A stretch of 64,000 nucleotides of DNA from Luxibacter massiliensis (GTDB taxonomy: Bacteria > Bacillota > Clostridia > Lachnospirales > Lachnospiraceae): the NCBI RefSeq assembly GCF_900604355.1, contig NZ_UWOE01000001.1, positions 1,302,001-1,366,000 of the forward strand, given 5' to 3'. A program made the translations under genes and the position numbers. The notes under the pieces are model-generated. The model worked only from the letters and a program-made list of their open reading frames with translations, made no database searches and was not told the DNA's origin. Shown here piece by piece: positions 51,104 to 60,640 of the stretch (its first letter is position 1; each line of letters opens with the position of its first letter).

Positions 51104-51390
51104 GAAAAACAAAATATACTGTTAAAACCACAACACAATTCAAAAAAGATTATAAGTTGGCAATGAAGCGCGGATTGAAAACAACTCTGCTTGAGGATGT
51201 GATTTCTTCCCTGGCAATGGGTGAGCCGCTTCCTGAGAAGCATAGGGACCATGCTTTGTCCGGGAACTGGACGGGGCACCGGGAATGTCATATTCTCCCT
51301 GACTGGCTGCTAATTTACCGCATCGAACAAGATGTCCTTGTCCTGACTTTGGCACGCACTGGCACCCACAGTGATTTATTTAGTAAATAA
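51100..51390 (+). CDS. yafQ: YafQ-family ribosome-dependent mRNA interferase toxin
   Basis: A 96-residue RelE-superfamily toxin: YTVKTTTQFKKDYKLAMKRG, LPEKHRDHALSGNWTGHRECHI and PDWLLIYRIEQDVLVLTLARTGTHSDLF. The YafQ-type His residues (DHAL, HREC and THSDLF) are present, so it looks active. It would cut mRNA on the ribosome when free of DinJ. Sitting between the recombinase and cassette C, it may help keep this region from being lost. Confidence 0.92.
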   Translation: MRKTKYTVKTTTQFKKDYKLAMKRGLKTTLLEDVISSLAMGEPLPEKHRDHALSGNWTGHRECHILPDWLLIYRIEQDVLVLTLARTGTHSDLFSK

Positions 51391-51400
51391 TATGGAATCA

Positions 51401-51430
51401 GCCACCGAACAGAACTCTCTGTACGGTGGC
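51401..51430 (+). terminator. Hairpin after yafQ, between convergent operons
   Basis: GCCACCG...CGGTGGC forms a 7 bp GC-rich stem extended by ACAGA/TCTGT with a 4-base loop, followed by TTTCC. It lies 10 bp after the toxin stop and between convergent transcripts (yafQ and cassette C). The T-run is short, so termination strength is uncertain; it could serve both directions. Confidence 0.6.
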
Positions 51431-51508
51431 TTTCCTAATACTCAGATTTTTTCACCTATAAATAGGAACTTCGAGGGGACGGACAAAGATCTAGACATCT
51501 ATCCCTAT

Positions 51509-52633
51509 TTAACTTTCGATTAGTTCTACAAAATTATCACATATAAGCTGTATGTCATCTTCTGTAATATTATGGGCCGCAGGCAATACAATACCTTTTT
51601 CAAAAAATCGATTAGCGACTTCATTATTATATCTTTTATCGGCTTTATATACAGGAAATTCACTCATTGGTGGGAAACCTGTACGTCCATGTATATTACA
51701 CTCCTTTAATTTTGCAATTATTTCAGGAGTAGATATTTTTACCTCATCCTTTAAAAATAAAGAGGGATAGGTATAATTTGCAAATGTATCTGGCTTTTCT
51801 TTTATCATATGGTCAATTAATGGATGATCGGCCAGTCTCTCCACATATTGCTGGTATATCCTGCGTTTATTGGCAACCAATTCATTTGCACGCTGTATCT
51901 GTACTGTTGCAATAGCAGCAGGAAGACTCCCTATTGTATACTGATAGCCTATTTCATCAGACCAAAATGCCGCTATGCTATCATTTCTACCCATAGAAGA
52001 GATATGAACCGCGCGTTCATATAGATATTCGTCATTTGTAAGGAATAATCCCCCTTCACTTGCCACAGCTATTTTTCCACCTTGAAAACTAACACATCCA
52101 ATATCACCAATGGAACCGCACTTTTTACCTTTATATTCTGAACCAAGAGCAGGGGCGGCATCTTCAATTACCTTCAAATTGTATTTTTTTGCAATTGCCA
52201 TGATCTCATCCATATCTGCTGGTACGCCAAAATTGTGCACTAGCATAATTGCCTTTGTTGCCGGAGTAATAGCATTTTCAATTGCCTCCGGACTTATGCA
52301 CAGTGTCTGAGGATCAATATCAACAAATACACATTTAGCTCCAGTGTAAGTAATAGCATAGGCTGTAGCAACCCAGCTGTGATCTTGTACAATTACTTCG
52401 TCACCTTCCTTAAGTCCCAGTGATAGGCAGGCCAAATGCAAAGCCTGAGTACAGCAGTGTGTTCCAATTGCATATTTAACACCAAAATACTTTTTCGCTT
52501 CTTCTGTAAAACCATTCATGTACTTATCAAAAGTTTCATACCACCCATCACATGCGGCTTGGGCGACTATTGCAACCTCTTTCGGGGAAAGCAAGGGTCC
52601 TGCAAAGGCAAGTTTTTTTTCTGAATATTTCAT
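51509..52633 (-). CDS. DegT/DnrJ/EryC1 aminotransferase, cassette C
   Basis: A 374-residue PLP enzyme of the sugar/aminocyclitol aminotransferase family. It has HCCTQALHLACLSLGLKEGD, VIEDAAPALGSEYKGKKCG, and CVSFQGGKIAVASEGG with the Schiff-base lysine, then GYQYTIGSLPAAIATVQIQ. The SFQGGK form differs from the SFNGNK of cassettes A and B, so it belongs to another branch, perhaps nearer to aminocyclitol enzymes. It is the last gene of cassette C. It lies 20 bp after a second, fold-I class I/II aminotransferase. Confidence 0.88.
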   Translation of the reverse strand: MKYSEKKLAFAGPLLSPKEVAIVAQAACDGWYETFDKYMNGFTEEAKKYFGVKYAIGTHCCTQALHLACLSLGLKEGDEVIVQDHSWVATAYAITYTGAKCVFVDIDPQTLCISPEAIENAITPATKAIMLVHNFGVPADMDEIMAIAKKYNLKVIEDAAPALGSEYKGKKCGSIGDIGCVSFQGGKIAVASEGGLFLTNDEYLYERAVHISSMGRNDSIAAFWSDEIGYQYTIGSLPAAIATVQIQRANELVANKRRIYQQYVERLADHPLIDHMIKEKPDTFANYTYPSLFLKDEVKISTPEIIAKLKECNIHGRTGFPPMSEFPVYKADKRYNNEVANRFFEKGIVLPAAHNITEDDIQLICDNFVELIES

Positions 52634-52653
52634 TTCCTTTTCTCCTTTTTCTT

Positions 52654-53805
52654 TTATTTAAATAAGGTTTTCAGCCTTTTAGCTGCTTCTTTTAAAACAT
52701 CATCCTCTTTGGCAAAACAAAATCTAGCCAAATTTTCACCGCCTTTCCCACGGTAAAATGATTCGCCTGGAACTACAGCGATGCCAGTCTTTTCTAACAA
52801 CCACATACATTTCTCTTTGCTATTTTTTCCTTCTAATTTACTGATATCAGCTAAAACATAATACGCTCCCTGAGGAACATATGGAAAAAGTCCACACTGA
52901 TCTAATATACTGCAAATAATATTTCTTTTTTCAATAAATTTAGCTTTTAAATCAAGATAAAAGGTATCCGTCAATTCACTGATTGCTTTACCTACAGCAT
53001 ATTGAAGTGGTGCAGGCGCGCATACATAAACTAAATCACTTGCTATTCCAATTAGCTCTGCATACTCTTTTGGAGCAATACTATAGCCTATGCGCCAACC
53101 GGTAATACTGAAAGTTTTTGAATAACCAGAAATTGTAATAACCCTGTCTTTAAGCATATCAATAGATCCGGGACTAATATGAGTATGGGAGTCATACGTA
53201 ATATATTCATATATTTCATCAGTAAAAATCAAAAGATTATGCCTGATACAAAATTCTCCCAGCCGTATTAATTCATCCATTGAAAACACTTTTCCACATG
53301 GGTTTGCAGGTGTGTTTATTATGATGCCTCTGGTTTTTTTCGTTACTGCTTTCTCTAATTCATCTAAATTAAATTCCCATGATGGCGGTGAAAGATTCAC
53401 GTAAATTGGGACAATATCCGCGGCCTGCAAGGTGTATTCATGATATCCATAAAATGGCTGGAACAGCAGCACCTCATCTCCAGGATTAAGCAGGGCAAGA
53501 CAGGCACTATATAAAGCACCTGTAGCACCACATGTAACAGTTATATTCTTCTCAGGGTCAGCCTGGATATTGTTAAAACACTTTGCCTTATACGCGATTG
53601 CATCTCTGATTATTTTAATTCCGTCATACCGGGTATATTGATTTATTCCCAATTTTAATGCTTCAGTTACTCCTTCCGTTATTTCATTAGTTAAAGGAAG
53701 GTCACAAATCCCCTGTGATAAATTAATACCATCTACTTTGTCACATTCTATAGACATATTTCTTATTTCTGACTGCATCAAATTTTGTAATCTCAGATTA
53801 TTCAT
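52654..53805 (-). CDS. Class I/II PLP aminotransferase, cassette C
   Basis: A 383-residue aspartate-aminotransferase-like enzyme: INLSQGICDLPLTNEITEGV, TCGATGALYSACLALLNPGDEV, NTPANPCGKVFSMDELI, and ISGYSKTFSITGWRIGY with the PLP lysine. It overlaps the acetyltransferase gene by 8 bp. Such enzymes usually act on amino or keto acids, so a role in making an amino-acid-like substituent or an amino donor for the glycan is possible. Its presence in a glycan operon is unusual. Confidence 0.88.
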   Translation of the reverse strand: MNNLRLQNLMQSEIRNMSIECDKVDGINLSQGICDLPLTNEITEGVTEALKLGINQYTRYDGIKIIRDAIAYKAKCFNNIQADPEKNITVTCGATGALYSACLALLNPGDEVLLFQPFYGYHEYTLQAADIVPIYVNLSPPSWEFNLDELEKAVTKKTRGIIINTPANPCGKVFSMDELIRLGEFCIRHNLLIFTDEIYEYITYDSHTHISPGSIDMLKDRVITISGYSKTFSITGWRIGYSIAPKEYAELIGIASDLVYVCAPAPLQYAVGKAISELTDTFYLDLKAKFIEKRNIICSILDQCGLFPYVPQGAYYVLADISKLEGKNSKEKCMWLLEKTGIAVVPGESFYRGKGGENLARFCFAKEDDVLKEAAKRLKTLFK

Positions 53806-54472
53806 TAAAAATTTCTCCTTTATATTCCATTACTAAGGAATAGGCTTCAGCATTCGGCATATCTGGATCTGGCGCGTCATCCCATCTTACTTCATCGTCT
53901 TTTATAACCTTAATCATGGCCTTCTTTTTTTTGATAATAAATCCACAACGTTTGTATAACTCTTGTGCTTTAAAATTATCAGGGCCAGTTGTAAGTTCAA
54001 TATGCTCCAGTTGAGCAACTTCTTTTCCCCACCATAATAATGTGCGTAAAGCAAACGTCATAATACCAGGATATTCATCCTTTATTCCCCTCAAAATGGA
54101 ATCTATCTCAGCAGTTTTTTCTTCATACCTAAAATTAGAATAGCCTACATGACCAAGATATCTGCCGTCCAAAGTCTGAATCATAAAGAGCAAACGATCA
54201 TCCCTACCAATAATTAAGTTATCAAGCCATTTTTCCGTCCGCTCAGTAGTTATTTCAAATGTACTAGCAGATATAGAGGGATTCTCAGCTCGCCAACGCC
54301 CCATCAGTTCTGCACAATCTTTGATTGTGTCTCTATAATCAGCTGTTATTGGACGCAGATAAGCAATAAGTTTTTCTTCACTGTTATAAACGGGGAGAAG
54401 ATGAAGGATATCGAATTTTTCCTTACATTTATAATGATCGAATGTGTTTTTAATAAAATTTTTGTATAACAT
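53798..54472 (-). CDS. GNAT-family N-acetyltransferase, cassette C
   Basis: A 224-residue protein with a GNAT domain from about residue 38: LRPITADYRDTIKDCAELMGRW, YLGHVGYSNFRYEEKTAEID (beta-4), MTFALRTLLWWGKEV (acetyl-CoA loop/helix region) and LTTGPDNFKAQELYKRCGF. About 37 residues precede the domain. GAGGAGG before 54472 supports the start. It probably acylates an amino sugar or a substituent made by the neighbouring aminotransferases. Confidence 0.82.
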   Translation of the reverse strand: MLYKNFIKNTFDHYKCKEKFDILHLLPVYNSEEKLIAYLRPITADYRDTIKDCAELMGRWRAENPSISASTFEITTERTEKWLDNLIIGRDDRLLFMIQTLDGRYLGHVGYSNFRYEEKTAEIDSILRGIKDEYPGIMTFALRTLLWWGKEVAQLEHIELTTGPDNFKAQELYKRCGFIIKKKKAMIKVIKDDEVRWDDAPDPDMPNAEAYSLVMEYKGEIFNE

Positions 54473-54510
54473 CTGTTTTCCTCCTCACGATTTAAAGTTG
54501 ATTTATTGAC

Positions 54511-56517
54511 TTATTTTAATTTAATAATATCTAATACCCATATATTAGAACTAACAGTATTTTTCTCATAATCAGAAAATTCATTAATATAGTCTCCTCC
54601 TACTCCATAAGGAAATGAGAATAAATAAACAGAGTCATAATTAGAAAAATCTAGATCCGTGTTCTCATTATATTCAAACCAGGTAATAGGAATATTAGTC
54701 TCTTTTTTTGTAATAAATCCCTTATTTTCATTCCAAAATAATTGCGTTCCTTCACTCGAAGTTTGTCCAGTAATTTCAAACATTGTTCTGTTAGTGGTTA
54801 TTGGTGAAATTACAATTAAATCATCTTTCGAATAGTTAATTTTTCTCATCCCCTTTTCTATACACTGTTCCTGATATAGATATTGCCGGTTATATATAAT
54901 TGATTGGGGAAAATAATAGTTTTCTAATATCTTTTGTTCCATACTAATTGTTGAATTATCTAAGGGAGCGATGGTACGTGTTGTTATAATTTTTCCTTTA
55001 CCTACATTGATAGTTTTGAAAAGTTTGAGCGTAATAAAGTCAGAAGTATAATAGTTTGCTGAAAATGTTGTTACAATAAATACTATCAGCATAGGAATTT
55101 TTATGCTGTTTTTGTTAACATATTTAAGTAAATATGCTAATAAGAGTACTAAATAAAATATTTGCAGTTGAATATATCTATAATATGCATATGTGATAAA
55201 AAATAAATTTGTAAATAAAAATCCAGCATAACTACATATTACGGCAAATATAATTGGCTTTTGGAATAACTGTCCGTTTCTATGATTTTTATTTGTAACA
55301 GTATTAATAACTACATATGTCCCTATCAAAAAAATTACAAGTGTGATTATCCACATATAGTTTATAGCAAATAATTCCTTTAATTTTGAAAGAATTAAAG
55401 GAAAATTAATTCCAAAAACATTGATCTGTTTGCCATTTTCTGAATATTGTAGTGAAGTTCCTGAAACACTGCTCCATAGCTGTCCCATACCGACTGTAAG
55501 AATCAACCAAATAATACCTGCGGTTAAGATAATAATTATACTTTTATCCCTTTTAACTTGACTAAAACGATCGTATTTAATGTTTACTACTAAAAATGCC
55601 AGACCATATAGAAATAGAATTAAAATATTTGTTTCTTTAGTAAAAACCATTAGAATACAATTAACAAATAGTAACAAGTTATGCTTATGAATATGAGCAT
55701 GTATAACCCAAATAAAAAAGCACATGGCATATAAATCAACATTGATTTCTGTAATTAACCCAAATACTAATGGAGAAAATAAAAAAAGTACTGTTAAAAG
55801 AAATAACTCGTATTCTTTGAGCTTACTATTAAAGTAGCGCATTATACTTGGTAATAATGCAGCAGTAATCAAAATAGTTAATATATTAATTATACGTATG
55901 CCAATCCCGTCGGAAGGCATAATAATATGTCCTAAAAGCATAAAAATACTGCAGCCATATGAAGCGTGATTTCCCAATCGTAGGTATGAAAAAGTTGAAT
56001 CTAATGAAAAATTCCATAATACTGCGTTTTCAGTGGCTTTTAGATAATAATCTGCATCAGCCTTTGCTAGACTATTTAGCTGTGAAAGCGTTAATAAAAT
56101 GAAAACAAAGCCTATTAAATAATACTTTAAATAGGATAGATTTATTATTTTATGCATAAAATCGTTAACATTATATTTTTGCATAAATAGATACAAAGAA
56201 ATAACAAAAATAAATTCAAAAATAACCAGGCAAGGTATTGAAGTATATATTTTTAAATTATCATGATTGAAAATAATCAGTAAAAGTGTAACTCCAAACA
56301 ATGCTCCAAAAATAAGGATAAGCTGTCCTAAAATATGCAGACTCAATTTCTTTAAATTAATCATTTTTAGAAAAAATAAGGCTAGATACACAAGGGCAGA
56401 CAATAAAAATATATCGCTTAAATACTCATATCCAAAATTTCCAACAATTGTAGCAATAAGTAGAAGAAGTACTATAATGGGAACACCCAAATTAAAAATC
56501 AAGTTATATTTTCTCAT
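54511..56517 (-). CDS. GT-C-like membrane glycosyltransferase, cassette C
   Basis: A 668-residue protein with about 13-15 hydrophobic helices and a soluble C-terminal part (from about residue 530). The first large outward loop has an acidic motif (LAKADADYYLKATENA), as in GT-C enzymes. It is not closely similar to the GT-C proteins of cassettes A and B. A TTG at 56550 extends the frame, but the ATG at 56517 with GGGGAGG upstream is better. The adjacent GtrB-like gene suggests it uses an undecaprenyl-phosphate sugar. Composition is very AT-rich. Confidence 0.75.
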   Translation of the reverse strand: MRKYNLIFNLGVPIIVLLLLIATIVGNFGYEYLSDIFLLSALVYLALFFLKMINLKKLSLHILGQLILIFGALFGVTLLLIIFNHDNLKIYTSIPCLVIFEFIFVISLYLFMQKYNVNDFMHKIINLSYLKYYLIGFVFILLTLSQLNSLAKADADYYLKATENAVLWNFSLDSTFSYLRLGNHASYGCSIFMLLGHIIMPSDGIGIRIINILTILITAALLPSIMRYFNSKLKEYELFLLTVLFLFSPLVFGLITEINVDLYAMCFFIWVIHAHIHKHNLLLFVNCILMVFTKETNILILFLYGLAFLVVNIKYDRFSQVKRDKSIIIILTAGIIWLILTVGMGQLWSSVSGTSLQYSENGKQINVFGINFPLILSKLKELFAINYMWIITLVIFLIGTYVVINTVTNKNHRNGQLFQKPIIFAVICSYAGFLFTNLFFITYAYYRYIQLQIFYLVLLLAYLLKYVNKNSIKIPMLIVFIVTTFSANYYTSDFITLKLFKTINVGKGKIITTRTIAPLDNSTISMEQKILENYYFPQSIIYNRQYLYQEQCIEKGMRKINYSKDDLIVISPITTNRTMFEITGQTSSEGTQLFWNENKGFITKKETNIPITWFEYNENTDLDFSNYDSVYLFSFPYGVGGDYINEFSDYEKNTVSSNIWVLDIIKLK

Positions 56518-56527
56518 GTCCTCCCCT

Positions 56528-57487
56528 TTATTTAGACTGATTTTTATCAAAATTTATTCGTCTTTCTTCTATAACAAACGGATGTTTCATAACACGAGTA
56601 TTAATAGCTAAAATATATTCTCCCATTATTCCCAAAAATGTTAAGATGATGCCGCTCACAAAAAATAATTCTGAACCTAAAATAACATTTGAATCTTTTA
56701 CTTTTTTATTTTGTCTTAAAGCTAAAATTGAAGACAATATAATTGTAATAAAGCTAACTGTACTAAATAGAATTCCCACAAAAACAGATAATCTCACCCC
56801 TACTTTGGTATTCATCGTAAAACTCCGCATAGCGGAGTCGTATAAATCATAAAAATTGATTTTAGATCTTCCTTTTTTACGTTTGGGTTGTACAAAGTCC
56901 ACATAACATATTTTATATCCATATTCGGCCACGATAGAACGCATAAAAGGCATAGGATCCCCCAACTTTCTGATAAAGTCCATAAATTCTTTATCATATA
57001 AGCCGAATCCAGTAAACTGTTCAATGTATTCAATATTTTCTAATTTGGCACATAATTTGATTAACTTATAATATATTTTTCTAATACCAAACATTACGTG
57101 ACATTCTTGTGCTGCCTTTTTGATTCCACATACAATTTTGTACCCTTGCTCCCATTTTTTCACAAATTCTGGAATCAATTCTGGAGGCCCCTGAAAATCA
57201 CAAGGCATAAAAATAGTACAATCACCATCTGCCATCATTAATCCATGGAAAGCGGAACCTCTTGGAAAATTTTTAACATTAAATATTGCCCGTATTTGTT
57301 TATACTTTGAACACAAATATTGTATTTTATCACGGGTTCCATCTGTAGACTTATTATCTATTAATTGAATAATATAGTCATATTGTTCCAGGTTTTCCTT
57401 GAAGATTTTTATAATTGTTTCACATAAAGGGACAACGTTTTCCACTTCATTGTAGCAGGGGATGCTTATGCAGATAGTCTTTTTCAT
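56528..57487 (-). CDS. GtrB/ArnC-like undecaprenyl-phosphate glycosyltransferase, cassette C
   Basis: A 319-residue GT2 protein: CISIPCYNEVENVVPLCETII, LIDNKSTDGTRDKI, PCDFQGPPELIPEFV and KRKKGRSKINFYDLYDSAM, followed by two C-terminal membrane helices (about 228-250 and 265-290). It overlaps the pyruvyltransferase-like gene by 4 bp and the GT-C start lies just beyond its end. All three cassettes therefore carry one GtrB plus one GT-C gene. Confidence 0.9.
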   Translation of the reverse strand: MKKTICISIPCYNEVENVVPLCETIIKIFKENLEQYDYIIQLIDNKSTDGTRDKIQYLCSKYKQIRAIFNVKNFPRGSAFHGLMMADGDCTIFMPCDFQGPPELIPEFVKKWEQGYKIVCGIKKAAQECHVMFGIRKIYYKLIKLCAKLENIEYIEQFTGFGLYDKEFMDFIRKLGDPMPFMRSIVAEYGYKICYVDFVQPKRKKGRSKINFYDLYDSAMRSFTMNTKVGVRLSVFVGILFSTVSFITIILSSILALRQNKKVKDSNVILGSELFFVSGIILTFLGIMGEYILAINTRVMKHPFVIEERRINFDKNQSK

Positions 57488-58824
57488 TTAGAATCCTCCA
57501 ATTTTAAAATATCATTTTCACATAAAAATTCTCTCTCACATAAAAAATATTTTTCTTTTGAAATATTATTTTTATTAAAAAATGTTGTTGCATACATCGA
57601 TGCAATATATGAAGTAACAAAAATAAAAGGAACCGTTTTCTGATTGATTTCATCTGGAGGAATAGACAATATACCATGATAATCAATAGTTCTGAACATG
57701 TCATAGACTGCAGTTAACTTTGCCATGGGATAATTTTTTCCTATATAATTATATATATATTCAGTATTAACATTGATTCCCCAAAATGCATAATCGATTG
57801 GTATATTAGGATCCCAGTTATTTTTAATAAATTTAATAGCAGACTCATAATAAAGAGTTTGATTAGTAGCATTTTCTTCTTCTGATTGACGAGTTTCTAA
57901 AAAGTTACTTAATTTATATATATCTGCATATTTTTCATAAGAATCACTAATACGTTTAATTGCTACTTTCATCATAGTTTGCTTTAGTTCTTGGAAATTT
58001 TGACATTTTGGATTCCAGTCAATTTTATTAAAAGTATCAGGTGTGTAAAAAGGAAGCAACTTTTTCAGCCAACTAAATCTATAAGTGTAATTTTCTAAAG
58101 TTATAATAACAGGAATATCTAATGCGAGTCCTATTACTGCACCATGAAAACGTGATGTAACAATGAGAGACGCATGTTCTTTATATTCCCTTAAGATCGA
58201 ATGCACCCATGCACTAGGTGAATATCCATTTGGAATTTCTGTTAAGGAAGCGTATAATTCTTGTGAAAAAAAACGTATTTTGGGAATTATTTGTTGAGGT
58301 ATAAAGGATTTAATACTTTTAGGAACATCCACAAAAAAAATATGTTTTTCGGAAGAAATTGCATTAGTTAATTCATCAGTATAAAGTGTGGCCATACAAC
58401 CGCTTAAGTAGCTTGTAATACCATTTTTACGCAAATATTTTAAGGTGCGCTCATCTCTGCATCCAATAGGTTCATTTTTTTTAAGATTCTCTAAATGCCT
58501 AGGGGCGAGATTAAGATCAGAAATCGAAATCCCTAAATATATAGGAATTATATCATTTGAGACATTAAATAATTTATTATGGCCTGTCGTATTATTGCTA
58601 ACTAACCAATTTATTGGCAGAATAAGATATTCACCTTGGTAAGTTTCCAATTCATGCAGACTTATATCTATTATTTGTTCTTCAGGTATACACATTTCTT
58701 TAAATAACCTATTTATAGAAAGCATCTGCATTGCATCTCCCACATTAATTGTGACTCTCTCAGAATTTTCCGCCACATACGCATCATAAATGAATTTATC
58801 AAAATTTAATCTTCCAAACTTCAT
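57484..58824 (-). CDS. Polysaccharide pyruvyltransferase-family protein with C-terminal Rossmann-like domain, cassette C
   Basis: A 446-residue protein built like 28760-30004: VTINVGDAMQMLSINRLF, YQGEYLILPINWL, EPIGCRDERTLKYLRKNG and IVTSRFHGAVIGLALDIPVI (Arg-Phe-His in place of Arg-Leu-His), then a C-terminal domain (YAFWGINVNTEYIYNYIGK, LTAVYDMFRTID, FIFVTSYIAS). The two share the same extra domain, so they form one subfamily. Pyruvyl transfer from PEP to a sugar is the family precedent. TTAGGAGAC precedes the ATG. Confidence 0.8.
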   Translation of the reverse strand: MKFGRLNFDKFIYDAYVAENSERVTINVGDAMQMLSINRLFKEMCIPEEQIIDISLHELETYQGEYLILPINWLVSNNTTGHNKLFNVSNDIIPIYLGISISDLNLAPRHLENLKKNEPIGCRDERTLKYLRKNGITSYLSGCMATLYTDELTNAISSEKHIFFVDVPKSIKSFIPQQIIPKIRFFSQELYASLTEIPNGYSPSAWVHSILREYKEHASLIVTSRFHGAVIGLALDIPVIITLENYTYRFSWLKKLLPFYTPDTFNKIDWNPKCQNFQELKQTMMKVAIKRISDSYEKYADIYKLSNFLETRQSEEENATNQTLYYESAIKFIKNNWDPNIPIDYAFWGINVNTEYIYNYIGKNYPMAKLTAVYDMFRTIDYHGILSIPPDEINQKTVPFIFVTSYIASMYATTFFNKNNISKEKYFLCEREFLCENDILKLEDSK

Positions 58825-58833
58825 CGCTGTCTC

Positions 58834-60618
58834 CTAAAGAATATTTTTTTTCAGTTCCTCTTCTGGCAGAAAAGGCCATAAATCTATTAGTCCTCCAGAT
58901 TCCATGGATCCAGTTTCGCTTACCCTTGACACTACCTTTGGCTGGATTACTATATCGTCTGCCATACACACCCGACAAAGAGCCGGACCGTCCTCATTTA
59001 ATACTCTCTCTATATGGCTTTGAATATTTTTATGATTACGTATTTCAAAAATTGGAATACCATACCCCTCTGCTACTTTTAAAATATCGGGCAGATATAA
59101 ATGACTATCTGTATTGGATCCGACATAACGTCCTTCAAAGTGAGCTCTCTGCATGTTCATAATAGAAAGATAACCGCTATTATCAAGGATAAAAATTTTA
59201 ATAGGAAGATTCATACCTTTAATGCTTGCAAATTCCTGAATATTCAACTGAATACTCCCATCACCCTCTATGCAGATTGTTCTTTGGCCGGATGCCAGAC
59301 ATGCCCCAATTGCAGCAGGAAGGCCATATCCCATTGACCCTAGAGAACCTGTTGCTAACATCCTTTGTTTAGATTTATTTTTTAAACAAAGCCAAAATAC
59401 ATCTATTCCAGCGCCTGAACTACCAGGAATTAATACATCAGTCTCCCCAGCCATCTCTGATAATGCGTTTACAAAAATATATGGATTCACATATTCTGTT
59501 TCCTGATCATATTCAGGTAAAAGCAGAGGATATTTTCTTTTCCATTCCTGACAAATATGCATCCATTCTTCCGCCTGAAGACGAACGGAATCTTGTTTTA
59601 ACATATTGAGAAGTTTATGAATAAAAAGAGCCGCGTCAGACTGAATTTTTAAATCCACATCAAATTCGAATTTGTTTAATTCCGCTGGATCGATATCAAT
59701 AATAACTTTTTTTGCTTTTGGCGCAAAGTCTTTAGGATTATAACCTATCATAGCTGGATCAAGACGCGTCCCTACAGCTAATATGAAGTCTGCGTTTTGC
59801 ATAGTATAATTTGAATATCTAGCGGCAACCATGCCTGGCTTTCCCATATTACATGGATGAACAAAGGGTAACAATTCAACAGCTATCCAGCTAGTAAGAA
59901 CTGGAATGTTCAAATATTCAACTAACTCTTTAAATATTTGTCGGCCCTTTCCACGTTCAATCCCTTGTCCTGCTATCATAACAGGCCTTTTTGCCATTTT
60001 TAACATAGAAGCTACTTCCGCAAGCTGCATTTCCAATTCCTTTGGATTATCTGTGCTCTCATTTGGCCTATAGCTTTTTAAACTCTCAGTTTCAAGCATA
60101 GACGCCTGAACGTCAAGAGGAATGTCCAGCCAAACTGGTCCCGGCCGTCCTTCTTTCGCTAAATATAGCGCCTTATCAAGATGGTATTTAATTTCATCTG
60201 GATCCAGAACGGTAACAGCATATTTTGTGATCGAAGCGACAATATCTACAATTCCTATTTCCTGGTTCCCTTTCTGACGGACTCCGCTGGTTCCTTTTAG
60301 ATCAGCAGTTTTTGCCTGTCCTGATATGAATATCACAGGAGTGCTTTCCAACCATGCCGCCGCACATCCTGTAACAGCATTTGTTCCTCCAGGACCGGTT
60401 GTAACTAAGGCGGCTCCAATATTATCAGATATTCTGGCATATGTTTCCGCCGCAAAGGAACATGCCTGTTCATGGAGAAGGGTTATATATGCAAGATTTT
60501 CTGTATGCCCAATGGAATCTACCAAGTGCATGGCGCCTCCGCCAGGAAACATAAAAACGTGTTTAACGCCAAGATCTGCGATATATTCCCATATAAAATC
60601 AGATAACTTTTTTTTCAT
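58834..60618 (-). CDS. Acetolactate-synthase-like ThDP-dependent enzyme, cassette C
   Basis: A 594-residue ThDP enzyme: KKLSDFIWEYIADLGVKHVF, catalytic Glu in LLHEQACSFAAETYAR, TTGPGGTNAVTGCAAAWLES, GVRQKGNQEIGIVDIV, and the cofactor motif GDGSIQLNIQEFASI to LDNSGYLSIM. It is more distant from the A and B enzymes than those are from each other. Its neighbours (SDR, Gfo/Idh, TIM barrel, SIS) differ too, so it may work on another substrate. No rfbFG-type genes are seen in this cassette within the window. Confidence 0.9.
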   Translation of the reverse strand: MKKKLSDFIWEYIADLGVKHVFMFPGGGAMHLVDSIGHTENLAYITLLHEQACSFAAETYARISDNIGAALVTTGPGGTNAVTGCAAAWLESTPVIFISGQAKTADLKGTSGVRQKGNQEIGIVDIVASITKYAVTVLDPDEIKYHLDKALYLAKEGRPGPVWLDIPLDVQASMLETESLKSYRPNESTDNPKELEMQLAEVASMLKMAKRPVMIAGQGIERGKGRQIFKELVEYLNIPVLTSWIAVELLPFVHPCNMGKPGMVAARYSNYTMQNADFILAVGTRLDPAMIGYNPKDFAPKAKKVIIDIDPAELNKFEFDVDLKIQSDAALFIHKLLNMLKQDSVRLQAEEWMHICQEWKRKYPLLLPEYDQETEYVNPYIFVNALSEMAGETDVLIPGSSGAGIDVFWLCLKNKSKQRMLATGSLGSMGYGLPAAIGACLASGQRTICIEGDGSIQLNIQEFASIKGMNLPIKIFILDNSGYLSIMNMQRAHFEGRYVGSNTDSHLYLPDILKVAEGYGIPIFEIRNHKNIQSHIERVLNEDGPALCRVCMADDIVIQPKVVSRVSETGSMESGGLIDLWPFLPEEELKKNIL

Positions 60619-60640
60619 TATTAGTTTTTCCTTTCGTGTT

